Assembly (NCBI GenBank): GCA_003427395.1
Contig: BFEA01000041.1
Location: 3,769,700-3,807,522 of the forward strand
Direction: 5' to 3'
Length of the DNA stretch: 37,823 bases
DNA from: Chara braunii
Taxonomy: Eukaryota; Streptophyta; Charophyceae; Charales; Characeae
The position numbers and the translations under genes were made by a program. The notes under the pieces were generated by a model. It was not told the origin of the DNA, did no database searches, and saw only the letters and a list, made by a program, of their open reading frames with translations. Shown here piece by piece: positions 1 to 8,926 of this stretch; the first letter of the stretch is position 1, and each line of letters opens with the position of its first letter.

Positions 1-2
1 CC

Positions 3-287
3 CCCCCCCTCCTCTCCTCATCGGCACAAATCAGTAAGCTTTGTGGAGATCCCGCCATCGACGATGACGTTAACCTACACTCTCATTCGACGGGCAGCAA
101 CGAGCTGGGGTGCAGAGCACACGGAGATCAGGTGGACCGTGATGGCGTCACCTGGACGATCTCTAAAGAGCAGGGGGTTGCATATGACCGGGTTGTGGAG
201 GTCTTGTCACGGATGTTGTCGCCATCTCATCCGCAACTCAGTTACCACCCCTTGTGCTTCATTCTGGAAGCTCTGCTGATGTGTTAG
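3..287 (+). CDS. 3' end of an unrecognised ORF, possibly an LTR-element accessory gene
   Basis: The frame beginning at base 3 is open from the window edge to a TAG at 285-287, about 94 codons, so the start is outside the window. The C-terminus reads as ordinary protein (it contains HPQLSYHPLCFILEALLM) with an acidic patch (DPAIDDDV) upstream. I recognise no domain. The ORF ends about 80 bases before LTR copy L, where the last ORF of an LTR element would lie, so it may be that element's final accessory gene. A competing ATG frame (43-279) looks less protein-like. Confidence 0.3.
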   Translation, partial: PPLLSSSAQISKLCGDPAIDDDVNLHSHSTGSNELGCRAHGDQVDRDGVTWTISKEQGVAYDRVVEVLSRMLSPSHPQLSYHPLCFILEALLMC

Positions 288-1275
288 GTTCCTCATGCAT
301 CACTCTGTTCTTCCCCTTTCTCTTTCCTCCTCCGCCATGACATGCAATCAGGAGATCGCATAATTTTGGAACCCCCTGCGCGTCACATATGTGACGAACT
401 ACTTCCCGAACCCGTACTATTTTTCGTACCCCTCCTTTTGCTTGTATCATACCGATCCCCAGAAAAACCCCGTTTCGATTTCTTTTGTTTCTTTTCTGAA
501 GGCTTTTTGGACTTCTGGGATCTGTTTTTCCTTTTTGCAAATCGGGAAATACATGGGAATTTACGTGCGCCTTAGCGAGCGCACTGGGAATCGGGCTCGA
601 CAGTTGGGAATTCCGGGATAAGCGAAACTTTGACGTATCCTTTTCGAGTGTGTGAATGTTCTTGGGCGCATCGGGAAAAACTCTCGGAATTTTGCGTGAA
701 TACGAATAGGCGTAGGATTTTCTTTTCCCGCGTCGCTTTTTCGCGCGCGGATATTATGATTTCAATTTTGAATTAGGAAAGGAGCAAGCCGTAACTGTTT
801 CGGTGCCTTTTTCTTTCTTTTTGTTGACGGCGCCTCATAAGCAGAAGCTTTCTGCTCTCTGTCCCCCACATCCCTCCCTTCCCTTCGGCCTCCTTTTTCT
901 CTCTCCCTGTAACTGTTTTCCTTCTTTCTCTCTCTCTCTCTCTCATGCCTTGCCTTTTGCGCGCCCATTTCCCTTTCTTGATCATCTGAATCTTGGACCC
1001 GTCTTGCGCTACTTCTCGCGCCTTTTCTCTTCTTACCCTCTGGGTCTGGCGCACGACGCCCGGTCGATCCATCGATAACTCCCGCTCGCCAATCAGGTGC
1101 GCGGATCAATAGGACCTTCCTATTGCACGACGAATCTGATTGGTTGAACCTTGAGTTTCGAGGGATTAACATAGCGTTCGTAGAACACTTTTCTCAAAGT
1201 CTTCTTCTCTTGCTTCCCCTCTTACACCTCAGCTTTCCCGTCGCCTTCTCCCCCTTCTATCTCCCCCGCCGCAAC

Positions 1276-1282
1276 TATAAAA
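1276..1282 (+). promoter_or_regulatory. TATA box of LTR copy L
   Basis: TATAAAA lies in a C/T-rich promoter-like stretch. The aligned positions in R (37208-37215, minus) and in both LTRs of E (8865 and 20150) also carry TATAAA. Transcription would start about 30 bases downstream, placing the LTR ORF in the transcribed part of the LTR. Confidence 0.6.
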
Positions 1283-1298
1283 CCCGCAAGCGCGTCCT

Positions 1299-1699
1299 CA
1301 AATCTCTCTTACGTTCTCGACTCCTAAGCCAGCTTCCGGGAAGCAGTGGCTAGGCAGAGTGGGTTGATGCGAGTCGGAAAGTCCTGTCGGGCTAACGATA
1401 GGCTGGCCGGTTGCGTGCTTGATTGCCACAACGGACTGTGGGATCCGGGCAGACCGTGTCGAGTTTACGACAGCAGGGTGACGATCGCAGAAGTGGGAGT
1501 TAGCACGCGACGGTCGGGATCGTCGGTGCGGGTATGAGGATCGATGATCGGAGTTGAGTTGATTGGCCCGGGGCCATATCGGAATTAACGGCAAATGCGC
1601 CTTTGTTGCGGATTGTTATCTTTGGCGTAAGTGTACGGCGGCGACGCTGAACTTTTCTCTTTCCGGACCTTGCCATCTTCTATTTTGATTTCCCTTCCT

Positions 1700-1772
<73 letters not shown>

Positions 1773-2565
1773 TTTGAATGATGATGCGTCTTAATGATTG
1801 TCCCTCTCCTGAATGAGAATGAGTCGGCATCCTGTTTCTATGTGAGAGAACTTCTTTCGGAACTCTTCCATTAGTTTCCTGGGTAATCCTCCTACGCAAG
1901 GACCCTGTCTTCTTGTCTTGTGAATGGTGGATGTGTGTGTACTGTGCAGTGCGATCCATCTTTTCCTGTGCATGTCTCATTTTCGCACCTTCCACAGTGA
2001 ATGCATGTATGGAAACGTGTGACTCTCTTTGTGTTGATTAGACNATTGCCGNCGGGATTTTGTTCGAGAATGCAAGAGTGTTTAGATCTGTGGTTCCGAG
2101 TGCACTGCTCATGCCATCTGCCTTATGCTGCACGACATCAGCAGCCAAGCCACCGGGCGGCNCAAATCTCTCTTACGTTCTCGACTCCTAAGCCAGCTTC
2201 CGGGAAGCAGTGGCTAGGCAGAGTGGGTTGATGCGAGTCGGAAAGTCCTGTCGGGCTGACGATAGGCTGGCCGGTTGTGCGCTTGATCGCCACAACGGAC
2301 TGTGGGATCCGGGCGGACCGTGTTGAGTCTTACGACAGTGGGGTGACGATCGCAGAAGTGAGAGTTAGCACATGACGGCCGGGATCGTCTGTGCGGGTAC
2401 GAGGATCGATGATTGGAGTTGAGTTGATTGGCCCGGGGCCATATCGGAATTATTGGCGAATGCACCTTTGTTGCCGATTGTTATCTTTGGCGTAAGTGTA
2501 CGGCGGCAACGCCAAACTTTTCTCTTTCCGGACCTTGCCATCTTCTATTTTGATTTCCCTTCCCT

Positions 2566-2605
<40 letters not shown>

Positions 2606-2994
2606 TTTGAATGATGATGCGTCTGAATGATTGTCCCTCTCCTGAATGAGAATGAGTCGGCATCCTGTTTCTGTGTGAGAGAACTTCTTCCGGAACTCTT
2701 CCATTAGTTTCCTAGGTAATCCTCCTACGCAAGGACCCTGTCTTCTTGTCTTGTGAATGGTGGATGCGTGTGTACTGTGCAGTGCGATCCATCTTTTCCT
2801 GTGCATGTCTCATTTTCGCACCTTCCACAGTGAATGCATGTATGGAAACGTGTGACTCTCTTTGTGTTGATTAGACCATTGCCGCCGGGATTTTGTTCGA
2901 GAATGCAAGAGTGTTTAGATCTGTGGTTCCGAGTGCACTGCTCATGCCATCTGCCTTATGCTGCACGACATCAGCAGCCAAGCCACCGGGCGGC
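1299..2994 (+). repeat. Tandem duplication of an ~860-bp LTR segment
   Basis: Bases 1299-2161 are repeated as 2163-2994. Both units start with caaatctctcttacgttctc and end with agccaagccaccgggcggc. They differ by scattered substitutions and by CT-tract length, so this is not a simple copying of one read. Unit 1 contains the window's only ambiguous bases (2044, 2052, 2162), and the N at 2162 is exactly at the junction. It is either a real duplication or two LTR alleles joined by the assembler. Confidence 0.85.
1704..1765 (+). repeat. (CT)n microsatellite
   Basis: About 31 CT units in the first duplication unit. The second unit has a shorter tract at 2569-2598. Minus-strand Arg-Glu peptides here are translations of this repeat. 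Confidence 0.95.
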
Positions 2995-3186
2995 CGTGGG
3001 AAACAAGGTGCCAGGGACCAACATTGTGTTGAACTGAGTCGCGGGTCGGTCCCTAAGCCATATGCATGATCAGGCCGATGTGTGTTTGCTCTCTCTCTCT
3101 CTTTCTCGTGTCAAAAGGATTGATTGGGGGTCACGCGAATCGCTTCTATTCTTAGTGATGTCTCGGGATATTTGTGATTAATTGAC

Positions 3187-3726
3187 ATGTGGACTGACAA
3201 GTACCCTTTGATTGGGCGCCAGCCTCCCGTATCTCCCATCCCAACGCGACCTTTTCCCTACAGTGAGGAAAGGACAAGTGTATGTGAGTGGGACGTACGA
3301 GAAGCCGTCGCACAAATCAGCGGGCAATATTACTTCCCTCCGGCCGATCGTTGTTCAGGATTCGTAGAAGCTGGATTTGTCATTATCGATACGCACTTCC
3401 CGCCCTACTCGATATTGTTGCCCTTTAATGAGCTGATCGTCATTCCGTGGACGGCAGTGGCATCCCATTGGCCTCGAACCTTGTGCATAGAGTGCAAGCG
3501 CTTCGAACGCTACGAAGCGAAGGGCTTTCGCTACCGAATACGGAGTGAGGACGAGCATAAGGAAAGAGCCACTCGACTGAGACGATCCACGTCAGACTCC
3601 GAACTGACCATCGAACGACGACGAGATTTAATACGGAAACGGGACATGCGGAGCTTACCAAAGCCCTTCCGCTCTAAACGACGGGCCATAGCACGGTGGG
3701 AAGCCCGACAATACTTTTTAGATTGA
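3187..3726 (+). CDS. LTR-embedded ORF protein, copy L (intact)
   Basis: An intact 179-codon ORF inside an LTR. The ATG at 3187 is supported because MWTD is also the N-terminus in copies R and M. Order of features: a Pro-rich N-terminus; CEWDVREAV (about residues 33-41); RCSGF; the core FVIIDTHFPPYSILLPF (about 64-80) and IVIPW; a CxxC pair in TLCIECKRF (about 98-106); an acidic/serine STSDSEL (about 133-139); and a basic C-terminus ending RQYFLD. Copy R is about 70% identical with mostly synonymous codon changes. M and E carry the same core. I recognise no named family. The CxxC with other conserved cysteines could bind zinc, but that is a guess. It lies ~1.9 kb downstream of the LTR TATA box. 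Confidence 0.75.
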   Translation: MWTDKYPLIGRQPPVSPIPTRPFPYSEERTSVCEWDVREAVAQISGQYYFPPADRCSGFVEAGFVIIDTHFPPYSILLPFNELIVIPWTAVASHWPRTLCIECKRFERYEAKGFRYRIRSEDEHKERATRLRRSTSDSELTIERRRDLIRKRDMRSLPKPFRSKRRAIARWEARQYFLD

Positions 3727-3851
3727 ATTTGGATTCTTCTCTCTTCGTGCCTTGTCCGCGCGCGCATTCCGCGACGCGCGAAAACAATCGACTTGCTTCA
3801 TCGGACCATCACGGGGGATTTCAGTTCCGTCTGTGTCCCCACACTCAATTT

Positions 3852-3865
3852 CCAAAAATCCTTGG
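3852..3865 (+). promoter_or_regulatory. Conserved LTR 3'-region block CCAAAAATCCTTGG
   Basis: The 14-mer, followed by cacaccc, recurs near the 3' end of every LTR copy: here, 7915 (M), 10463 (E 5', exact), 21757 (E 3', one change) and 35427-35440 (R, minus). Its CCAA and TTGG ends can pair. A role in RNA 3'-end formation or packaging is possible but unproven. Confidence 0.5.
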
Positions 3866-3957
3866 CACACCCCATCTCGCTGTTTTTCTGGGCCTCTTTC
3901 CGCACAACTAACACTCCGAACGAAAGACAGCACAGGGCATGAGGTTTGCGCGTCACA

Positions 3958-4275
3958 CGCCTCCCTGAAGGGGGCTTGTGGTTCCTTGTAGAAGTCTGCT
4001 GCTGTCGTCAACATGAGGTCCGGGTCTGAGGTCTCCGTGTTCCCTGTACGCATTCAGTCAATGAGTTTGTTCTGGGTGTTGGACTCCATTTCTTGGAAGA
4101 AATATTTTGTCATCTTCTCGCCCTCCTCCAACTCCTCAACTCGAGAAGGATACAGGAGGTACTGTACTGGAAAGGACTGGTACCGTGCTCTAGTCTAGGC
4201 CTGCCACCTGAGGACAAATCCTTTGAGTAAAAATCAACAGGTTGTGATTGGGGAAATTGCTGGAATATCCTGGAG
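3958..4275. other. Unassigned sequence between LTR L and a SINE
   Basis: No convincing ORF, repeat or RNA gene is seen. The short frames here have no recognisable motifs. Confidence 0.4.
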
Positions 4276-4287
4276 GCTGGAGGTCAA

Positions 4288-4978
4288 GTTCTTTTTTTTT
4301 AGGGGTAACTTCGGCGCAGTCATGAAAACAGTTTGTAATTGCACTTCAGGCAATCCCGCGAATACCACACACCCCCACGCGACCCCACCGGACCGGAAAC
4401 GTAGGTCATATACATTCAGCATTACCGGCCCTTTTGCCTCAAGTGCAATTACAAACTCAAACCCTGACTGCGTCGTAGTTTTCTCTTTTTTTAATTATTG
4501 GGGTGATCACAACTGTCTATATTCTTCTCTCAACTTCTGTTTGTTTACCTTCCACTACCTACACCTAAGACTATCTAGAGGGGACCCCTGGAAGCATAGT
4601 TTTTCCTCTCTCTGTGAAGGGGAGATTTCATGTTGCCCCTTGCCCCTAATGGTTAGGGTATAGGGTTGGGGCCGCCAGTGGGGGTCTGGCTAACACAAAG
4701 ACCGAGACCTGCCAGTAGCTGTGCCTCCCTTTCTCATCGTCCCCCACCCTTCATCGAGTAGCAGCAGAGGCTATGGCCAACACTCTCCCACACACCACAC
4801 ACAACCCACTCGCGCTCACACTCACACCCGTGTTGGTCATAGACCCCGCTAATACCGATCAGGGGTATCCAGAGGACTATCCCAGTCCGTTGGCACTAAG
4901 TGCACCGCAGGCGGCCAAGGGGCTTGAACCCACAACCTCCTGAATGCCACTTGCATGCCTAACCAACTGAGCTAGGCC
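4288..4978 (-). mobile_element. tRNA-derived SINE, full insertion with 12-bp target duplications
   Basis: Read on the minus strand it begins GGCCTAGCTCAGTTGG (pol III A box) and has the B box GGGTTCAAGCCCC about 45 bases on. It ends at 4292-4300 with nine A (T on the plus strand) plus GAAC. GCTGGAGGTCAA is repeated exactly on both sides, at 4276-4287 and 4979-4990, as expected from target-primed insertion. At 691 bp it is long for a SINE. A GT-rich module (4774-4838) is shared with the plus-strand copy at 31781. The short minus-strand frame here is just translated tRNA-like sequence. Confidence 0.8.
4329..4458. repeat. 130-bp inverted repeat (MITE-like or SINE hairpin)
   Basis: The arms 4329-4353 and 4434-4458 are reverse complements at about 23-24 of 25 positions (core gtttgtaattgcactt). 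The ~80-bp middle is C-rich. It lies inside the 3' part of the SINE, so it is either a MITE that landed in the source SINE or a stem-loop belonging to the SINE. Confidence 0.7.
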
Positions 4979-4990
4979 GCTGGAGGTCAA

Positions 4991-5335
4991 TTTCAGAAAT
5001 GGACAAAGATAAACAAAAACATATTCAAACAACAAGGACAAAATTGAGAAGACACGCAATTTTCAGAGTTTATATTATAGCATGTCTCTCGCTTGTCACC
5101 GCAAAAGTGTGTGTTCTTCCATCTTCAAGCATTGCAGGCCTCTAATCTTTTATGGTCCCTAATCTTTTGTGGCCTATGCTTTGGTAGTCACCCAAAAAGG
5201 CTGCAACAGGCTAGGGTAGATGCCTACTCTTTTATGGCATTTATGCCAGCTCTCCGGCGAGTTTCCGCTAAAATGGACACTGAAGATCTTCTGCTCTGAT
5301 TCTGATACTGTATCCCACGCTGAAAATATATTGTG
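4991..5335. other. Unassigned sequence
   Basis: No coding or repeat signal is recognised between the SINE target duplication and the next inverted repeat. Confidence 0.4.
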
Positions 5336-5460
5336 AGGGCCTCCCTCCACTACTCACCACAATGCACAAAAGACAAAAGATATGGCGGTGCATCTTTCCA
5401 TGTTCTAGGCGAGGATTCATTCACATTTTGCACATTTGGTGAGTAGTGGAGCCAGGGCCT
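5336..5460. mobile_element. Small MITE-like element with ~35-bp terminal inverted repeats
   Basis: 5336-5371 (contains CTCCACTACTCACCA) and 5426-5460 are imperfect reverse complements around a ~55-bp middle. No clear target duplication is seen. A single arm of the same family occurs at 31576-31614. Confidence 0.55.
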
Positions 5461-5652
5461 AAGGCAACATCTCTGGGCCGGGTATGCACCAGCAGCAAAA
5501 AAATGTCAGGTCAGACTCTACGCCGTCTACGGTCTCTAAGAGAGTACACAGTTTCATGCAGAGACAGTTGAGGTGTTAACCTGCAATACGTTGCTCCAGG
5601 TGCCTTCTTTTTTTTATATGAGGCCAATTCTGCGGGATAAGAGTCTTTTTTG

Positions 5653-5775
5653 AAGTTTTTTCTTTTTCGCTTTTTTGTTTTTTTGTTGGTGAGTGAACCC
5701 TTGGGATGGAAGTGTTGCTGGGTGGATGGCTCCAATCCATTGGTGGGGAGATGGGTCAAGCGTCCCATTTACATT
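5653..5775 (-). mobile_element. Retroelement 3' tail fragment (minus strand)
   Basis: On the minus strand it runs GGGACGCTTGACCC, then CCCACCAATGGATTGGAGCC, then GGTTCACT and an A-rich tail of AAAAAAACAAAAAAG type. The first and last blocks match the 3' end of the LINE at 30670-30730. The middle block matches 32705-32730 and 33575-33597. Confidence 0.5.
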
Positions 5776-6989
5776 TGCAACAAATGCCGGGTGACTGGAC
5801 CCACATACATGCCTGTCATCTATCCCCTTACCAGGGTCTATGCATAGGGGTGCAGCCCTCCCATCCCCAGTGGTTTTTCTCTTCTTCTCTTTTTCTCTTT
5901 TCCTTTTTTCCAGTTCCCTTGTATCCTTGTCAGGCCTGAAGATTTTCAATTTTTATTTTTGAAACACGTAAGGACGGATCAGGTTTCGAGTTCGCAGAGG
6001 CGAAAAAAAACACACACCAGCAAAGATATCACGGCGCGAATTTGAAACGGCAATTTCGGTTGAAACCGGTCTGTTGGCCATTTTTTTTCCTTCTGTCTTT
6101 TCTCGTCTGACACCATGGCGCACCCCTGTAGTTATGACACCTGTGCCTCTGTCAAGGCCGTGGTACTTTCATTGCTTTGTCGATATTACTCGGCAGCTGT
6201 TTTCTTTGCCAGCGCGTGTTTGTTTTGCTCACTCGGAACTCTGTTATGACGTCAACGTACTTGCCCCTTTATTTTTTCTGTGCTCAAGTCTCACTTTTTT
6301 CATAACTTGACCGCTTAGAACTAAACATCATTAAACCACCAGTACATTTCCCAGCCATTTTGTCAGAGTCGTAGTCTGCATGCTGGCACGATTCTTGGGA
6401 AGTACCACGGTGCCGTTTCGCTTAAAAAAAAAAAAAAAAAAACCCTTCAAAAAGGGCCTTGACCTACTATCAGCCTGTGATGGAATCCCTCCCCGTTCTC
6501 TTTTGATGAATTAGTGAGTATTTTTCGTTATCGTATGCAAGACGCTGTTGTGTAGCCTAGGCATGAATGATGAATGCATATGTGTTTTGTAGCTTTGCTT
6601 TCTCGCTTTCAGGAAGCCCCACGCTGGGCGTATATGTTTTGAAAGCATCGTAATCTCCATATGACTGAGTATGAGTGCTATTTCTCTGACCCTGGCACTC
6701 CTCCCGTCGTTAATCATCAAACGCTCATTGACGTCAGTGTGAGTCTGCAATCCGACTGATGATGTGGCCCATAGATGCGTAGGACCGACGGGGTGTGTGC
6801 ATGAGTTTTCCTTCTTTTCAGCGCAGCGCATTCTCGCTTGTTCACCTCTTTCAGATCTTTTTGTCGATCAATGATCACCTGAGGGAATACTTAGTTTAGA
6901 TTGTTAGTGAATGACTGGATGCGTTAGCTGCTCTGTTCCTCTCTCTTACACGCTGGCCGTTGTATGATCGTCACTGGTCACTGATCCTC
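5776..6989. other. Unassigned repeat-rich region with a poly(A) tract
   Basis: No ORF with recognisable motifs. A run of 19 A at 6424-6442 could be the tail of a plus-strand retroposed sequence, but its 5' end is not clear. An A/T-rich stretch at 5945-6010 and C/T-rich stretches are present. Confidence 0.35.
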
Positions 6990-8021
6990 TGAAAATGCAC
7001 TTGTCGATCTCTCCCTCTCTCTCTTTTATCTTTGTCTTCTTTTGGAAGGCGAATGATTGCTCCCTCAATAACTTCTTCTTGAACTCGTCCATTAGCTTCT
7101 TGAGTAATCCTCACCTCGCAAAGAAACATCAGGCATGAAAGGCGCGTCATATTGTCTGATTTCCTTCGCGTGGGCATTTCCCCTAGTCGATGGGTGTAAT
7201 CTGAGTGTTTTGTGAACAGTGGATGCACGTGCGACTAACGACCGATGGCCATGTGGACTGATCCCGTGGGATCATCTGCGCTCCGATTTCGTGACCGCCC
7301 CCGCTCACGTCCATTCCCGTATAACGAGAACACGACACGTGTCTGCGAGTGGATGTGCTTGAAGTCGTGGGCCAAATCGAACGCCCCTATCAGTTCCCAT
7401 CTGAAAGACAATGCTCCGGATTCGTCAATTTGGGATTGTGATTGTTGATACCATCTTTCCTCCTTTTTCTGTTCTGCTTCCATTGAGTGAGTTGATTGTT
7501 ATTCCATGGCCAACTGCTGTGCCTCCCTGGCATTACACTTTGTGTTCAGACTGCCACCACACTAAACGGCTAAAGGAGCTGGGGTTCGATTACGTGCCAC
7601 GTGGAGAGAAGGAAATAGCTGAGAGAGAAGCAAGATTGTGCCCTTCCAACTCCGACTCCGAGCTCTGCGAGATGCGTCACCGTGCTCTAAGACTTGTCAT
7701 AGTCGAGATCCTAAGTACACACGGGCACTATTTTTTTGGCCCTAAAAAAGGCATCGCCGATCGCGACAAATTTCAAAGGTACTTCTGGGATTAGATAGTC
7801 GTTCTTGTGAGATTTTTGCACCTTTTTGTCGTTTCCCCGCCATTGCTTGTTACTCCATAACAGGAATCGCATGGGAGATTCTAGTTCAGACCTGGAACTC
7901 CACTCTCGATTTTTCCAAAAATCCTTGGCACACCCCCATTTGCTGCTTTCCGGGGCCCCTTTCCATACTTTTAGTCACTCCGGCCGGAAAGCAGTGTGGG
8001 GCGTGAGGTTAGAGCGTCACA
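6990..8021 (+). repeat. LTR copy M (5'-truncated), related to L and R
   Basis: It is similar to L and R from about 6990, including the block at 7063-7108 that matches 1850-1890 of L, then the LTR ORF (7245-7794) and the CCAAAAATCCTTGG block at 7915. It ends with gcgtgaggttagagcgtcaca. About 25 further bases (accggtttttgg region) resemble what follows the 5' LTR of E, so M is probably a 5' LTR remnant with a stub of internal sequence into which E inserted. Confidence 0.65.
7245..7794 (+). pseudogene. LTR-embedded ORF protein, copy M (two frameshifts)
   Basis: The copy starts ATGGCCATGTGGACTGAT, preserving the MWTD N-terminus, and is recognisable to the C-terminal ...FQRYFWD. Two single-base losses disrupt it: one near 7349, after VCEW, and one near 7425, just before IVIVDT. 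The second half is open from 7411. It keeps IVDTIFPPFSVLLPL, LIVIPW, the CxxC in TLCSDC, and SNSDSEL. Reading all three frames in order reproduces the L/R alignment, so the frame calls are secure. It is more distant from L and R than they are from each other. Confidence 0.75.
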
Positions 8022-8864
8022 ACCGACCGGTTTTTGGCCCATTTTTCCTTTAACTCTGCACACACATCGTACTATGGAAGCTATGTGACGAACCGATTTC
8101 CGCAGCGTGCGATTTCCTGCGCGATACCGATGAGGGGTCCTAAGCTGGGAAGGTTGGGCCAATTACGGGAGATCGGGATCGGTGGGAAATTGCATCAGTA
8201 CCCTCGCTTCTTCGTCTTCTTCGTCGCCTCTTTTCGGATGGTTGGGTTCAGGGCTGGGTGAGTCCAGGGACGATTGATCGATTGATTGGCCGGTTGAATG
8301 GCTGGCGCGCGGATATGCGCGCGACGTCATTTCTTTTGTTTCGGTTTCGGACTTTTTAGGCGCAGACATCGCGTGGGAATTTTGCTTCATTCTTTTTGAA
8401 TTTTCTTTTTTGAATTTCCTTTCAGATTTTGTCGAGCCTATGCGGCTCTCGGAATTTCGGACTTTTCTTTCAGAACTTGTGCTTTTTGCTTTTTCGCATT
8501 AGATAGGAATTTAGGAATTTTGTAATTAGGATTTTTTTTTGCCGTCGGCGCTTTTTGCTTACACGCTTCTTTGTGCGACTGCAACGAAACTCTGATTAGT
8601 CGGCATCTTTAATCGTGTGTGTAACTACAATTTTGGGCGGGCGCCATTGTAACTGTATCTTTCTTCTTGTGCTTCGCCTTTCCCGCCCTTCTTCTCTTTC
8701 TTTTGCTGCGTTCTTGGTAGCCGCGGTCTGCATGATCGGATCGATGCGTGGAGAGCGGCTACGTCCCCCACGCCGCGATCGGGCCATGCAGACGTAGGCA
8801 ATCCCTCCCCCTTCCCTCCTTTTAAGTCCTTGTAACTCCGTGTTCTTCGCGCATGCATGCACGC

Positions 8865-8871
8865 TATAAAT
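8865..8871 (+). promoter_or_regulatory. TATA box of 5' LTR (E)
   Basis: TATAAAT preceded by gcatgcatgcacgc. It is identical in the 3' LTR at 20150. Transcription would begin near 8895-8900, before the candidate first exon. Confidence 0.6.
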
Positions 8872-8926
8872 TTCGGTTGTGCGATTAGTTAACTCTCTTA
8901 ACCAGCTGTTGGAAGCTCGGGGTTGC

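Larger units (their letters stand above)
367..3957 (+). repeat. LTR copy L, a long Ty3/gypsy-type LTR with an internal ORF
   Basis: The unit begins near TGGAACCCCC (367) or TGTGACG (390) and ends in CGTCACA (3951-3957), giving TG...CA ends that form an inverted pair. It is collinear over most of its length with the minus-strand copy R (35335-37823). Shared landmarks are the block at about 566-610, the GGGAAGC block at 1338, a TATA box, the block near 1860, the ORF at 3187-3726 and the CCAAAAATCCTTGG block at 3852. The bases just before it (ggaaccccctgcgcgtcaca) match those before the 3' LTR of element E, so L is probably the 3' LTR of an element lying left of the window. Its length is inflated by an internal tandem duplication. 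Confidence 0.8.

Noticed and set aside
1585-1995. Arg-Glu repeat ORFs on the minus strand (also 2450-2806 and 762-1172)
   Set aside because: They are translations of CT-rich and microsatellite DNA.
4877-5059. Minus-strand ORF containing LAQLVRHASGIQEVVGS, echoed at 31673-31882
   Set aside because: Both are translations of the tRNA-like SINE head, so the similarity is at the DNA-repeat level and not a shared protein.
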